Shown here one piece after another: positions 26,346-35,488 of a stretch of 64,000 bases of DNA (within the stretch, counting starts at the first letter, position 1; each line of letters opens with the position of its first letter). The notes below the pieces were generated by a model. It did no database searches, was not told where the DNA came from, and saw only the letters and a list, made by a program, of their open reading frames with translations. This DNA comes from Ruicaihuangia caeni. Its GTDB lineage: Bacteria; Actinomycetota; Actinomycetes; Actinomycetales; Microbacteriaceae. The stretch spans positions 62,001 through 126,000 of the forward strand of contig NZ_JASATX010000001.1 of the NCBI RefSeq assembly GCF_029952955.1, read 5' to 3'. Position numbers and translations under genes: made by a program.

Positions 26346-27026
26346 CTAGAACTGGCCGCCCGGGATGTCAGTCGGAGTGAGGATGCCGTCCTGGATCGCT
26401 CGCTTGCGCAGCGCGACCTTGGTGCCCACGTCGATGCCCGCCATGCGGTACTTCTCCCGGATGCGCTTGAGGTAGCTCTTCGCGGTCTCCTCGGAGATCG
26501 AGAGCTGGTACGCGACCGACTTGACCGGTTCGCCACCGCCGTAGAGCGCCATGACGCGGCGCTCCTGCGCACTCAGCCGCGGACTGCCGCTCTCGTCGTT
26601 CTGCGACAGCGCCATGTCGAGTTCAGCCGAGACGAACGACTCGCCGTTCGCGGCGGCGCGAATCGCCTCGACGATCATGTCGGCGTCTTCACTCTTCACG
26701 AGGTACCCGAGGGCGCCGGCGGCGAGCGCCTCGCGCACCACGTTGGGCTCCGAGTAGGTGCTCATGAGCACTGCGCGCACACCTGAAGTGCGCAGTGTCG
26801 CGATCTTCAGTGCGACCGGGATGTTGTCCTTGAGGTCGAGGTCGAGCAGCACGACATCGACGCGAGACGGGAATGCCGGGTGGGTGAGCAGCTCCGCCCA
26901 CGTGGGCACGGCCAGCACTGTCTCGATGTCGTCCGCGGCATTGCGGATCCACTCGGTGAGTGCCCCCAACAGCATCCGGTGATCATCAACGATCGCCACC
27001 CGAATAGCGGCTGTTTCGCTCCCCAC
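26346..27026 (-). CDS. NarL/LuxR-family response regulator
   Basis: This 226-residue two-component regulator has a receiver domain with acidic pocket VDDH (about 14-16), probable phospho-acceptor Asp62 in VVLLDLDL, and a conserved Lys in LVKSED. It is followed by a LuxR-type HTH (LSAQERRVMALYGGGEPVKSVAYQLSISEETAKSYLKRI). The GTG start has AAAGGGG upstream. It is the third gene of a kinase / degenerate-kinase / regulator set reading leftward, so its cognate kinase is probably 28420-29664. Targets are unknown. Confidence 0.88.
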   Translation of the reverse strand: MGSETAAIRVAIVDDHRMLLGALTEWIRNAADDIETVLAVPTWAELLTHPAFPSRVDVVLLDLDLKDNIPVALKIATLRTSGVRAVLMSTYSEPNVVREALAAGALGYLVKSEDADMIVEAIRAAANGESFVSAELDMALSQNDESGSPRLSAQERRVMALYGGGEPVKSVAYQLSISEETAKSYLKRIREKYRMAGIDVGTKVALRKRAIQDGILTPTDIPGGQF

Positions 27027-27187
27027 GTCACGATCCCCTTTCGACGTCTGCTTTCAGAGTAACGGTCGCCGCCCACACGCAAGACCATGTCGGCCGGTGT
27101 GCGGAACCGCCGATGATCGACCTGCCCGGGTGGCCGAACGGACTCTGCGGCGGTGCCGCGAGTCACGCGGTGCAGCATCCGTCATGG

Positions 27188-28423
27188 TCATTGCCCCGGG
27201 TTGTCTGCCAGGCATTCGATGTCGATGACGATGCCCTTCCGGATCAGTGAGTGCGTGTACCGGCCGACTGCGCCGATCGCATTCCACGCCGCAGGGTCGA
27301 CCTGCGTCCGGCCGATGCCGCTGATCTCGAGCCGTATCGGCACGATCAGCCGGTGGCCGACGGGTGTGAGCCGGGTCTGGGTGGCAGGACCGAGCGTCAG
27401 CGTGATGCGACGCACGACCGACCGCGCGTTCACCTCGCCGACGAGCAGCCAGATCGCCGAGAGCAGGCCATCGCGCTGCCTGGGCTCGAGGAGCCCTGCA
27501 AGCCCTCCGGAGTCGGTGAGGAGCACCGATCTACGGAGCAGCTCCGACTCGCTCACGGCGTGCTGCAGCCAGGTCTCACGACGTCCCTCGAGAAGGTGGA
27601 GACGCAACTCGGTTGCGAGCGAGGCGGCGGTCGTCGCGGTCTTGGGGTCGAGCGGCAGGGGCGCACGACCGGTGGCGACCGAGTCGAGCAGCTTCTCGGC
27701 AGCGAGGTCGAGCCGTGCGAGTTGCTCGGAGGCCAGGAGCCCCACCGCGAACGGGGGCGCGGAAACCGTGCTGTGCACCAGCACGCGATCGAGTTCGAGC
27801 TGCACCATCGACCGGAAGCGCTGTGCGATCCATGGGCCGACCAGTCCCGGGGCCAGCACACTGGCGAGCACCGCGACCTGCACCGGCAGCGTCTCGGCAG
27901 GCGTTCTCGTGGTGATGGAGATGGCCGCGACGAATACCGCACCGACCAGCGCGACGAGCGCGAACACCTGGGGTGCGGGTCGCAGCGAGCTGAGGAGCAG
28001 TGTCGAGAAGGCAGCGGATGCCGCAGCCGCCGCATTCCCGATGATGCCCGGCACTGTCCACACCGCCGCGAAATCGATTGCGACGGTCAGGGCCAGCCCG
28101 ACGATGAGCACGGCGAACAGCCAAGAGGGCATCTCTCGGCCGATGCGTCGCAGCGTGATGAGCGTGCCGGTGAGTGTCGCGGCATGCACGAGCCACGCGA
28201 GCGCCGACAGCTCGGGAGCCGGATGCCAGGGCAGCTGAGTCAGGTAGAAGGCGAAGGCGGCGACCGCGTAGGTGATGCTGACGATCGCAGCACCGAGCGA
28301 CAGCGACCCCACGCCGAGCGACGCACCTCGCTCCGTGGCTTGGCGAACCGCTCGCGGCATCGGGCCGGTATCGCGCGTACGCCGGATGATCGTGGCGAGC
28401 GAGTACTCCAAGGTGCGGCTCAT
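27188..28423 (-). CDS. Membrane protein between kinase and regulator (degenerate kinase-like)
   Basis: This 411-residue protein has about six membrane segments in the first ~190 residues, then a cytosolic region of ~220 residues. Helical stretches such as ATELRLHLLEGRRETWLQHAVSE and LLSAIWLLVGEVNARSV lie where a histidine kinase would have DHp and ATPase helices. No H-box histidine, N-box or GxG motif is seen. It may be a pseudokinase or sensor partner (inference). Its start overlaps the histidine kinase stop (ATGA), so the two are made together. No named family was recognised. Confidence 0.6.
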   Translation of the reverse strand: MSRTLEYSLATIIRRTRDTGPMPRAVRQATERGASLGVGSLSLGAAIVSITYAVAAFAFYLTQLPWHPAPELSALAWLVHAATLTGTLITLRRIGREMPSWLFAVLIVGLALTVAIDFAAVWTVPGIIGNAAAAASAAFSTLLLSSLRPAPQVFALVALVGAVFVAAISITTRTPAETLPVQVAVLASVLAPGLVGPWIAQRFRSMVQLELDRVLVHSTVSAPPFAVGLLASEQLARLDLAAEKLLDSVATGRAPLPLDPKTATTAASLATELRLHLLEGRRETWLQHAVSESELLRRSVLLTDSGGLAGLLEPRQRDGLLSAIWLLVGEVNARSVVRRITLTLGPATQTRLTPVGHRLIVPIRLEISGIGRTQVDPAAWNAIGAVGRYTHSLIRKGIVIDIECLADNPGQ

Positions 28424-29664
28424 CGTGGCACCTCGAGCACGACCGTGGTGCCTTGGCCTGGTGTTGAGAAGAGCTTGGCGGTGCCGCCGACCTCCTGCAG
28501 CCGTCCTACCACCGACTCCCGCAGTCCGAGTCTGTGCTCGTCGATCTCGTCGATGTCAAAGCCCACACCGCTATCGGTCACCATCGCGCGCACCGCCTGC
28601 TCATCGGTCGTGATCGTGACATCGGCCTGGGTGACCTGGGCGTGCCTGCGCACATTCTCCAGGCACTCCGCGAGCGCCATGAGGAAGGCATCGAGCACAT
28701 GGCTGGGCAGCAGCACCTGCCCAGTGCCGTGCCACGACACCTCGAGTCCCATGCGGCTGAACCGCTGCTTCACCGATTCGAGGGTCGTGCCGAGTTCCGT
28801 CTCTGCGACTGGTTCCAGCAGGTACTGTCCCGATGACTGCGGCGTCGGCGTCGCTCCCATGCGCAGCTGGCGGAGCAGTCGCGCATCGTCGCCCGCTTGC
28901 TGGCGAAGGGCAGTCGGCGATACGCCCACTCCGGAGTGGGCGAGCAGCGTCAACGTCGCGAGCACGGTGTCGTGCAGCAGTCGCGCGCCTTGGCGACGTC
29001 GCGCCTCGGTTTCGCTCGAGTGGCGCTCCACCTGGTGCGCCCGCCCGATGTGGCGGATGCTCCGAGACACCATGGGCACGAGCTGTCGAAGCCAGACGCC
29101 GGTGAACCCGAGCACGGCCCAGCCGATGGCGGTGGCGGCAGGCGGGCCTGCAGAGGGCCAGTCGGCCGCTGCGACCAAGCCGGTGGTGACGGCACCAAGA
29201 GCTGCGAGCACGGCGACCTGCCGCACCGACGACACGAGGAGCAGCGCGAATGCTCCGAGACCGCCCGCTCCGAGCACCGCGAGGGACGTGGCGACGGATG
29301 CTGTCACAGCCTCGTCCGCAGCGGCGGGAGCGCCGTCGAGCGGCGTATCGAGCGGGTCACCCAGTCCGGCGTCATCGAGGAGCACATCGCCGAGGGGAAC
29401 GCCGGAGGGCGACAGGATCGCGACCAGCATGATGCCGAGCCCAGCGGCGGCTCCGAGCGCAACCCAGAGCGCGGGGACCGAGCCGCCCGAGCGCGCGTGA
29501 GCCACGATGAGCAGTGCGAACAGCGGCAGCGTCGCGAGGTACGACGTCCAGGGGAGCACCCCCGGCACGCTGAGGCAAGCGAATGCAACCCCCGTGGCGA
29601 GGATGCCGACGAGGCGCGAGAGGTCGTGAAGCAACCGGTCGCGCTCTTTCGAGAGCAGATCCAT
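28420..29664 (-). CDS. Sensor histidine kinase (NarL-partner type)
   Basis: This 414-residue membrane kinase has about six membrane segments in the first ~200 residues. A HisKA_3-like dimerisation segment with RLLHDTVLATL carries the phosphorylatable His near residue 235. The C-terminal HATPase domain has the N-box ECLENVRRHA and G1 box DSGVGFD. ATG 29664 was taken as the start because GGAG lies 4-5 nt upstream; a longer frame adds 15 residues. It overlaps the degenerate kinase gene downstream. The signal is unknown; no large extracellular sensor domain is present, so an intramembrane or lipid signal is plausible. Confidence 0.85.
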   Translation of the reverse strand: MDLLSKERDRLLHDLSRLVGILATGVAFACLSVPGVLPWTSYLATLPLFALLIVAHARSGGSVPALWVALGAAAGLGIMLVAILSPSGVPLGDVLLDDAGLGDPLDTPLDGAPAAADEAVTASVATSLAVLGAGGLGAFALLLVSSVRQVAVLAALGAVTTGLVAAADWPSAGPPAATAIGWAVLGFTGVWLRQLVPMVSRSIRHIGRAHQVERHSSETEARRRQGARLLHDTVLATLTLLAHSGVGVSPTALRQQAGDDARLLRQLRMGATPTPQSSGQYLLEPVAETELGTTLESVKQRFSRMGLEVSWHGTGQVLLPSHVLDAFLMALAECLENVRRHAQVTQADVTITTDEQAVRAMVTDSGVGFDIDEIDEHRLGLRESVVGRLQEVGGTAKLFSTPGQGTTVVLEVPR

Positions 29665-29743
29665 CGCTCCAATAGTGACACGTCGCCACACCAATAGTGG
29701 GGGTGCCACCCCGTCGATTCCGCGACGCCGCGGGCACTAATCT

Positions 29744-29922
29744 GGGGTAGACAGAGGGGTACACCGGGGAAACCCGGCCGCCACGAACGAATGCTCCCGG
29801 GCCCGCCTTGCGGCAGGGCCGCCGGTACCGCTGCCTTCGGGGGGAGCGCAGCAGCGCCCGCGCATCGGAGCATTCCATTGGGGGAACGGAGCGGGGCCGT
29901 CGTCATCGACGCGGCCCCTTTT
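29744..29922 (+). ncRNA. Candidate structured small RNA with intrinsic terminator
   Basis: This 338-bp gene-free gap holds an ordered set of RNA-like elements on the + strand: possible -10 boxes TAATCT (29738-29743) and TAGACA (29748-29753), a GAAA-capped 5-bp hairpin (29764-29777), a perfect 9-bp long-range pairing GAATGCTCC (29789-29797) with GGAGCATTC (29867-29875), and a GC-rich hairpin (29893-29918) followed by TTTT. No open reading frame with a good start fits, and both flanking genes read away or are antisense, so it is not a leader. It matches no RNA family I recognise (not tmRNA, RNase P or SRP RNA). Exact ends are inferred. Confidence 0.4.
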
Positions 29923-29924
29923 CC

Positions 29925-29963
29925 GTCTCTGGGTTCTCCGCCTCTGGGTTCTCGGTCTCTGGA
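29925..29963. repeat. 15-bp tandem repeat, about 2.5 copies
   Basis: GTCTCTGGGTTCTCC, GCCTCTGGGTTCTCG and a partial GTCTCTGGA abut directly after the small-RNA terminator and before the metX 3' end. Confidence 0.7.
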
Positions 29964-30002
29964 TGCTTCCTGGGCCGAGCGTTCCGAGCCAGAGCGCCCC
30001 TG

Positions 30003-31211
30003 CTATTCGTCGAGGAGTCGGCGCAGATGGGCGCCGACCAGGGCGTCCTCGATCAGGAACGCGTCGTGCCCGTATGGCGAGGAGATCACGGCCGGCTCAG
30101 CGCCGTCGATGCCGTTCCGGAGATGCTTCGCGATGCGCTGCTGGTCGGCGAGCGGGAACAACCGGTCCGAGTCGATGCCGAGCACCAGCGTGCGGGCGGT
30201 GATCCGCTCGAGCGCTGCGGCGACGCCTCCGCGATCGCCGGCGCCGATGTCGTGCGAACTCATCGCGTTGACCAGCGTGATGTAGCTGTTCGCGTCGAAT
30301 CGCCTCGTGAACTTGTTGCCATGGAAGTCGAGGTAGCTCTCGACGGCGTACACGCCGCCGTGACCAAGCGGCGAGATGCCGCTCTGCCAGCTGCGCGCGA
30401 ACCGCGCATTGAGCTCGTCGGGAGAGCGGTAGTTGAGCAGCGCCATCCGCCGAGCGAGGGCGAGCCCGCGGTGAGGGCCGTCGCCGTCGGCGGCGTCGTA
30501 GTAGTCGCCGCCATTGAACGCGGCATCCACCCTGATCGCCTCGGTCTGCACCGAGTTCAGCGCGATCTGATCGGCACTCGAGATCGCGGGTGCCGCGAGT
30601 ACGGCTAGGCGTTCGACGTGATCGGGGTGGCTCACGCCCCACTCAAGCGCATGCATCCCGCCCATCGAGCCGCCCACCACGGCGGCCCAGCGCTCGATGC
30701 CGATGGCCTCGCCGAGCGCGTGCTGCGCGGCCACCTGATCACGAATCGTCAAGAACGGGAACCGGGCCCCCCACTCGGCGTCGCCCGGGCCGAGCGACGC
30801 GGGGCCAGTGCTGCCCTGGCAGCCGCCGAGCATGTTCGGAGCCACCACGAACCAGCGTTCAGTGTCGATGGCGCGACCCGGCCCGACGATTCCGCCCCAC
30901 CACCCGGCTGTCGGATGCCCTGGCCCTGGCGCGCCGACCACGTGACTGTCGCCGGTCAGGGCGTGCAGCACCAGCACGGCGTTGTCGCCGGCGGCATTGA
31001 GCTCGCCATACGTCTCGTACGCCATGCGCACGCCGGGAAGACGCTCACCGCTCTCGAGCTGCAGAGCACCGATCGAGACGAACAGGCGCTGCCCGGGGTG
31101 GTCTCCCTCGCGCCATGCACCGCTCGCCGGGGGCTTGCCCAGCACCGACCGCACGTTCGCCTCGGTGATGAACTCGGAGGGAACGGTGTCTTCGGAGGTC
31201 TGCCAATCCAT
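30003..31211 (-). CDS. metX: Homoserine O-acetyltransferase
   Basis: MetX acetylates homoserine with acetyl-CoA, the first committed step of methionine synthesis by direct sulfhydrylation. This 402-residue alpha/beta-hydrolase shows the nucleophile elbow GGSMGGM (Ser), HALTGDSHV near the oxyanion region, the catalytic Asp in LGIDSDRLFP and the His in SPYGHDAFL. The gene follows metY on the same strand, after a strong hairpin. A GATACT box 9 nt before the ATG may give it its own promoter. Confidence 0.95.
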   Translation of the reverse strand: MDWQTSEDTVPSEFITEANVRSVLGKPPASGAWREGDHPGQRLFVSIGALQLESGERLPGVRMAYETYGELNAAGDNAVLVLHALTGDSHVVGAPGPGHPTAGWWGGIVGPGRAIDTERWFVVAPNMLGGCQGSTGPASLGPGDAEWGARFPFLTIRDQVAAQHALGEAIGIERWAAVVGGSMGGMHALEWGVSHPDHVERLAVLAAPAISSADQIALNSVQTEAIRVDAAFNGGDYYDAADGDGPHRGLALARRMALLNYRSPDELNARFARSWQSGISPLGHGGVYAVESYLDFHGNKFTRRFDANSYITLVNAMSSHDIGAGDRGGVAAALERITARTLVLGIDSDRLFPLADQQRIAKHLRNGIDGAEPAVISSPYGHDAFLIEDALVGAHLRRLLDE

Positions 31212-31293
31212 GGTCTAGCCAGTATCCCGAACCCGTGCGATCGCGGGGGGAGTGTTACGAGTCGGCCGCCGGGGCGTCTTCGGCGGCAGACAA

Positions 31294-31337
31294 GACGAGC
31301 GGATGCCGCAGGCTCGCGCCCGCGGCATCCGCTCGTC
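31294..31337. terminator. Terminator hairpin between metY and metX
   Basis: A perfect 16-bp stem (31294-31309 with 31322-31337) surrounds a 12-nt loop, 24 bp past the metY stop. The arms contain the GCGGATGCCGC core that also forms the arms of the hairpin at 46555-46607. Confidence 0.8.
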
Positions 31338-31361
31338 AGAAGGAGTTCGCTCCGATACGGC

Positions 31362-32678
31362 TTAAGCGTTGACGCTCGCCGCCACCACCTTGCGCGCGGC
31401 AGCGAAGCCGGCCTCGAGATCGGCCTTGATGTCATCGATGTGCTCGAGCCCGACCGAGAGGCGCACCAGCCCCGGCGTCACACCGGTGGTGAGCTGCTGC
31501 TCAGGAGTCAACTGCGAGTGCGTCGTCGATGCCGGGTGGATCACGAGGCTGCGGACGTCGCCGATGTTCGCCAGGTGGCTGAAGAGCTTGAGGTTGTCGA
31601 CGAACGCGCGGCCCGCGTCGACCCCGCCCTTGAGCTCGAACGAGAGCACCGCTCCCACACCCTTCGGCGCCACCTTGTTGGCGGTCGCGTACCAGGGGCT
31701 CGACGGGAGGCCCGAGTAGTTCACCGAGGCCACATCAGGGTGGTTCTCGAGCCACTCGGCGACCGCCTGTGCGTTCTGCACGTGGCGCTCGATGCGCAGG
31801 CTCAGGGTCTCGATCCCCTGCAGCAGCGTGAATGCGCTGTCGGGCGAGATGGCCGCGCCGAGGTCGCGCAGCAGTTGCACCCGCGCCTTGATGATGTAGG
31901 CCACTCCATCGCCGAGCACGCCGGTGTAGCTCACGCCGTGGTACGAGGCGTCGGGCTCGGTGAGGCCAGGGAACTTGTCGGCGTGCTTCGACCACTGGAA
32001 TCGTCCGCCATCGACGATCACGCCGCCGATCACGACGCCGTGGCCACCGAGGAACTTCGTCGCCGAGTGCACGACGATGTCGGCACCGTGCTCGAGCGGC
32101 TTGATGAGGTAGGGCGTCGCGATGGTGTTGTCGACGATGAGCGGCACGTCGTTCTGGTGCGCCACCTCGGCGACGGCGCTGATGTCGAGCACGTTGATCT
32201 TCGGGTTGCCGATGGTCTCGGCGAAGAAGAGCTTCGTGTTCGGGCGCACGGCGCGCGCCCACTCGTCGACATCGTCCTGGTTCTCGACGAAGGTGACCTC
32301 GATGCCGAGCTTCGCGAGCGAGTACTTGAACAGGTTGTACGTGCCGCCGTAGATCGACGACGATGACACGATGTGGTCGCCCGCCTGCGCGATGTTCAGC
32401 ACCGCGAAGGTCGAGGCGGCCTGACCCGAAGCGAGCAGCAGCGCACCGGTGCCGCCTTCGAGTGCGGCGACGCGCTCTTCGACGACGGCCTGGGTCGGGT
32501 TCATGATGCGCGTGTAGATGTTGCCGCTCTCGGCGAGCGAGAACAGGTTCTGGGCGTGCTCGGTGCTGTCGAACACGTATGAGGTGGTCTTGTAGATCGG
32601 CGTGGCACGCGCGTTCGTGGTCGGGTCGGGCGCAGCGCCGGCGTGGATCTGCAGGGTTTCGAACTTCCAGTCGCTCAT
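31362..32678 (-). CDS. metY: O-acetylhomoserine sulfhydrylase (PLP-dependent)
   Basis: MetY replaces the acetyl group of O-acetylhomoserine with sulfide to give homocysteine. The 438-residue fold-type-I PLP enzyme of the Cys/Met family shows [23 protein letters not shown] (Asp contacting the PLP nitrogen) and [11 protein letters not shown] (Schiff-base lysine). ATG 32678 has GGAGCACC upstream. It has a good sigma-A-like promoter at 32744-32773. It is upstream of metX on the same strand, completing the two-step route. No McbR-type operator was recognised. Confidence 0.95.
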   Translation of the reverse strand: MSDWKFETLQIHAGAAPDPTTNARATPIYKTTSYVFDSTEHAQNLFSLAESGNIYTRIMNPTQAVVEERVAALEGGTGALLLASGQAASTFAVLNIAQAGDHIVSSSSIYGGTYNLFKYSLAKLGIEVTFVENQDDVDEWARAVRPNTKLFFAETIGNPKINVLDISAVAEVAHQNDVPLIVDNTIATPYLIKPLEHGADIVVHSATKFLGGHGVVIGGVIVDGGRFQWSKHADKFPGLTEPDASYHGVSYTGVLGDGVAYIIKARVQLLRDLGAAISPDSAFTLLQGIETLSLRIERHVQNAQAVAEWLENHPDVASVNYSGLPSSPWYATANKVAPKGVGAVLSFELKGGVDAGRAFVDNLKLFSHLANIGDVRSLVIHPASTTHSQLTPEQQLTTGVTPGLVRLSVGLEHIDDIKADLEAGFAAARKVVAASVNA

Positions 32679-32743
32679 GGGGTGCTCCTTGGGGTGGTGG
32701 GCGTCAGGCTCGGGGACGAGGCTGGTGCCCCGCTCGCAGAGTC

Positions 32744-32773
32744 ACGATAGGCAGCGCTGCGAAAGCGGGTCAA
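32744..32773 (-). promoter_or_regulatory. metY promoter
   Basis: Reading leftward: TTGACC (-35), an 18-bp spacer, then TATCGT (-10), ending about 65 nt before the metY ATG. It is one of the few near-consensus -35/-10 pairs in the window. Confidence 0.65.
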
Positions 32774-32813
32774 TGGCCGAGCAACATGGCGTAATGCAAC
32801 GTGCTGCACACCT

Positions 32814-33917
32814 TCAGCCTGATCCCGTCGGCCCGGGTCTGGACGTTCGGCGCGATTCGCTCTCGCTCTCACGGAACAGCCATTCGGCGCGGGGCTCGAT
32901 GAGCGGTTGGAAGAACCGCCGCACCGGACTCGTGCCGAGCAGTACCGATAGCGCCGCGCCCACGGCGATCATGGTCACGAGCAGCAGATTCGGTGCCGCG
33001 GTGCCCTCTAGGATCCCGGACTCCCTCAGCGGGTAGAGCGCGAAGCTGTGCAGCAGGTAGATGTACATCGTCGAGCGGCCGAAGGGCGTGATCCACAGCT
33101 GCCGGTTGGTCACGAGCGTGAGGAACGCGATGGCCAGCACCGCTCCGAGCATCAGCACTCCGAGCCGGACGAGCCCGAACCACCATTCCGCATCGCCGAG
33201 GCGGTCGTAGGCGCGGTCGTAGAAGAACCAGTAGCGCAGGTCGGTCTGGCGCCAGAGGTCGATGCCGATCCAGACGATCACGGCCCATGCCGCGAAGAGC
33301 GCGACCGCCGCGATGCGCACGGGCCAGCGGGGGATGAGGCCGGAGAACCAGCGGCGCACCAGATCCCATTCGCGCATTCGCCAGCCGAGCACGAAGAACG
33401 GGAGGATGCCGATGGCCCGGGACAGCGAGAACGTCTTGTCGACATTGTCGAGGTAGCCGATGCCCACCGAGGCCGCGATCGCGAGCAGCAGAGGCCACCG
33501 GATGAGCGCGAGGTAGGGGAGGATCAGCCGGAAGATCGCGAGCGCCAGCAGGAACCAGAGCGTCCAAGAGGGCGTCGTGGGGTCGAACACCCGTCGTCCT
33601 TCGACCACGAACTTCACCGTCGTCCAGAGCGACTCCATGATGGCGTAGGGCAGCAGGATGTCGGTGATCATCCGCCTCATGCGCAGCTCTGTCGGCGGTC
33701 CCGCCTTTGAGAAGTAGCCGCTGATGAGCGCGAAGGCCGGCATGTGCCAGGCGTAGATGAAGAGATAGACGCCGAGCGCGAGGTCGCTGTCGTGGATGAG
33801 CCGCTGGATGGCGTGCCCGATCACGACGAGTGCTACACAGAGGAAGCGAGCCGTATCCCACATCGGGACGCGAGGCGGCGGCGTGCGATCAGTTGTCGCG
33901 GCGGCCGGTTCGATCAT
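32814..33917 (-). CDS. Acyltransferase-3 family membrane protein
   Basis: This 367-residue membrane protein with about ten membrane segments has the acyltransferase_3 pattern: WDTARFLCVALVVIGHA with the catalytic-type histidine in the first helix, FAYAWHMPAF-like YAWHMPAFALISGYFSK in the second, and PFFVLGW later. Homologues O-acetylate cell-surface sugars, and a fucose-4-O-acetylase-like subgroup matches this opening. ATG 33917 is supported by a TATGCT box (33926-33931) ending 8 nt before it, giving a leaderless start. It stands alone. The acceptor is unknown. Confidence 0.8.
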   Translation of the reverse strand: MIEPAAATTDRTPPPRVPMWDTARFLCVALVVIGHAIQRLIHDSDLALGVYLFIYAWHMPAFALISGYFSKAGPPTELRMRRMITDILLPYAIMESLWTTVKFVVEGRRVFDPTTPSWTLWFLLALAIFRLILPYLALIRWPLLLAIAASVGIGYLDNVDKTFSLSRAIGILPFFVLGWRMREWDLVRRWFSGLIPRWPVRIAAVALFAAWAVIVWIGIDLWRQTDLRYWFFYDRAYDRLGDAEWWFGLVRLGVLMLGAVLAIAFLTLVTNRQLWITPFGRSTMYIYLLHSFALYPLRESGILEGTAAPNLLLVTMIAVGAALSVLLGTSPVRRFFQPLIEPRAEWLFRESESESRRTSRPGPTGSG

Positions 33918-34055
33918 CGGTTCGCAGCATAATCCCCCCGAATGGGGCACGCCATGTCGGCCGATCGGGGGTCGAACGGGCCGGCGGGTGCCGGATGGAG
34001 GCGGCGGAATCGGGTACGACGTGCCGGGTGGCTCGGTGCGATTACGCTCTCACCC

Positions 34056-34781
34056 ATGAGCATTCACCTGGTCGGCGGGGGCTGGCCGCCCAGAGACGCG
34101 GGCGCCGTATTCGTCCCGTTCCTCGAGGAGTGCGCCCAGCGGGCGAGCGCCTCCGGTCGCGCCGTGCCGCGAGTCGCGCTCGTCCTGGTCGTCGCCGAGC
34201 GCGATGGCGGCGAGCGGTACCGTGACGACTTCGAGCGGATGCTGCGCGACGCCGCTCCGGTCGAACCGGTCACTTCGCTGCTGCTCGAAGGCGAGTCGCT
34301 CGAGACCGCCGTGCTCAGCGAGATCGACGGTCTGCTCATCGGCGGTGGATTGACCCCGGCATACCTCGACGCCGTCGAGCCGATCATCGGGCAACTGCGT
34401 CTGCTGGTGGCCGATGGCCTGCCCTACCTCGGCTACTCGGCCGGCGCGATGATCGCTGCCGACGCCGCGATCATCGGCGGGTGGCGCATCGGCGAAGTGC
34501 CCGTGTGCTCGGAGCAGTGCGGAGAAGACCTCGACCAGGTCACCGTCGCCGCGGGCATCGGGCTGGTCGACCTGAGCATCGATGTGCACGCTGCGCAGTG
34601 GGGAACGCTGACACGCCTCATCGCCGCGGTCGAGGCCGGCGAGCTCGACTCCGGGCTCGCCATCGACGAGCACACTGCGCTCATCGTCGGCGAGGGCGCG
34701 CTTCGTGTGGTCGGCACTGGGAGCGTGTGGAGCGTTCACGGCGGTGACGACGGAGTCGTCGTGGCGACGATCGGCCAGTGA
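34056..34781 (+). CDS. Peptidase S51-like protein (class I amidotransferase fold)
   Basis: This 241-residue protein has the S51 (dipeptidase E/cyanophycinase) pattern: [10 protein letters not shown] at the start, [17 protein letters not shown], and the nucleophile elbow [12 protein letters not shown] with Ser. The length matches the family. The in vivo substrate is uncertain. A TACGCT box ends 7 nt before the ATG, a likely leaderless start. Its TGA overlaps the ung GTG start, so the two are coupled. Confidence 0.75.
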   Translation: MSIHLVGGGWPPRDAGAVFVPFLEECAQRASASGRAVPRVALVLVVAERDGGERYRDDFERMLRDAAPVEPVTSLLLEGESLETAVLSEIDGLLIGGGLTPAYLDAVEPIIGQLRLLVADGLPYLGYSAGAMIAADAAIIGGWRIGEVPVCSEQCGEDLDQVTVAAGIGLVDLSIDVHAAQWGTLTRLIAAVEAGELDSGLAIDEHTALIVGEGALRVVGTGSVWSVHGGDDGVVVATIGQ

Positions 34782-35476
34782 ACTCGGGCGCGCTCGCGGT
34801 GCCGTCGCTCCAGGGCATGGATCCCGGCTGGGTCCGTGCGCTGTCGCCTGTTGCTTCTGACTTGGAACGAGTCGTCGCTGCGCTTGCGGAGCGCAGTGCG
34901 AGTGGCGAGCACTACCTGCCGCCGGCGGACGCTGTGCTTCGTGCGTTCCAGGAGCCGTTCGACCACGTGCGAGTGCTCATCGTCGGCCAGGATCCCTATC
35001 CGACTCCGGGTCACTCGATCGGACTGGCATTCGCTGTCGAGCCGCACGTGCGGCCACTGCCGCGGAGCCTCAAGAACATCTATCGCGAACTCGCCGACGA
35101 CCTCGGAGTCGAAATGCCCTTGCACGGCGACCTGCGTCACTGGGCAGAGCAGGGGGTGCTGCTGCTGAACCGCGTCCTCACCGTGAAGGCCGGAGTGGCG
35201 GGCTCTCACCACGGTCTCGGGTGGGAGGCGATCACTGCGCGCGCCATCACCGCGCTCGTCGAGCGAGGCGGGCCGCTCGTGGCGATCCTCTGGGGCCGCC
35301 ACGCCCAGAAGCTGCAGCCGCTGCTCGGCGATGTGCCCGTCATCGCCTCGGCGCACCCGTCGCCGTTGTCGGCGAGGAACGGATTCTTCGGCTCGCGGCC
35401 CTTCAGCCGGGCCAATGCTGTGCTCGCCCAGCAGGGGGCGGCTCCCGTCGAATGGACGATCCCCGCTCAAGACTGA
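34778..35476 (+). CDS. ung: Uracil-DNA glycosylase (family 1)
   Basis: Ung removes uracil from DNA. The 232-residue protein shows [16 protein letters not shown] (catalytic water-activating Asp) and [14 protein letters not shown] (the His loop), both diagnostic of family 1, plus LLLNRVLTV. The GTG start overlaps the upstream stop (GTGA). Twelve bases separate it from the ABC transporter genes. Confidence 0.96.
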   Translation: MNSGALAVPSLQGMDPGWVRALSPVASDLERVVAALAERSASGEHYLPPADAVLRAFQEPFDHVRVLIVGQDPYPTPGHSIGLAFAVEPHVRPLPRSLKNIYRELADDLGVEMPLHGDLRHWAEQGVLLLNRVLTVKAGVAGSHHGLGWEAITARAITALVERGGPLVAILWGRHAQKLQPLLGDVPVIASAHPSPLSARNGFFGSRPFSRANAVLAQQGAAPVEWTIPAQD

Positions 35477-35488
35477 AACAATGTCAGC

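Noticed and set aside
29744-29922. SRP RNA, RNase P RNA or 6S RNA identity for the structured gap
   Set aside because: No SRP GGAAGGAAGCAGC-type motif, too short for RNase P, and no single long 6S-type rod; left as an unassigned candidate.
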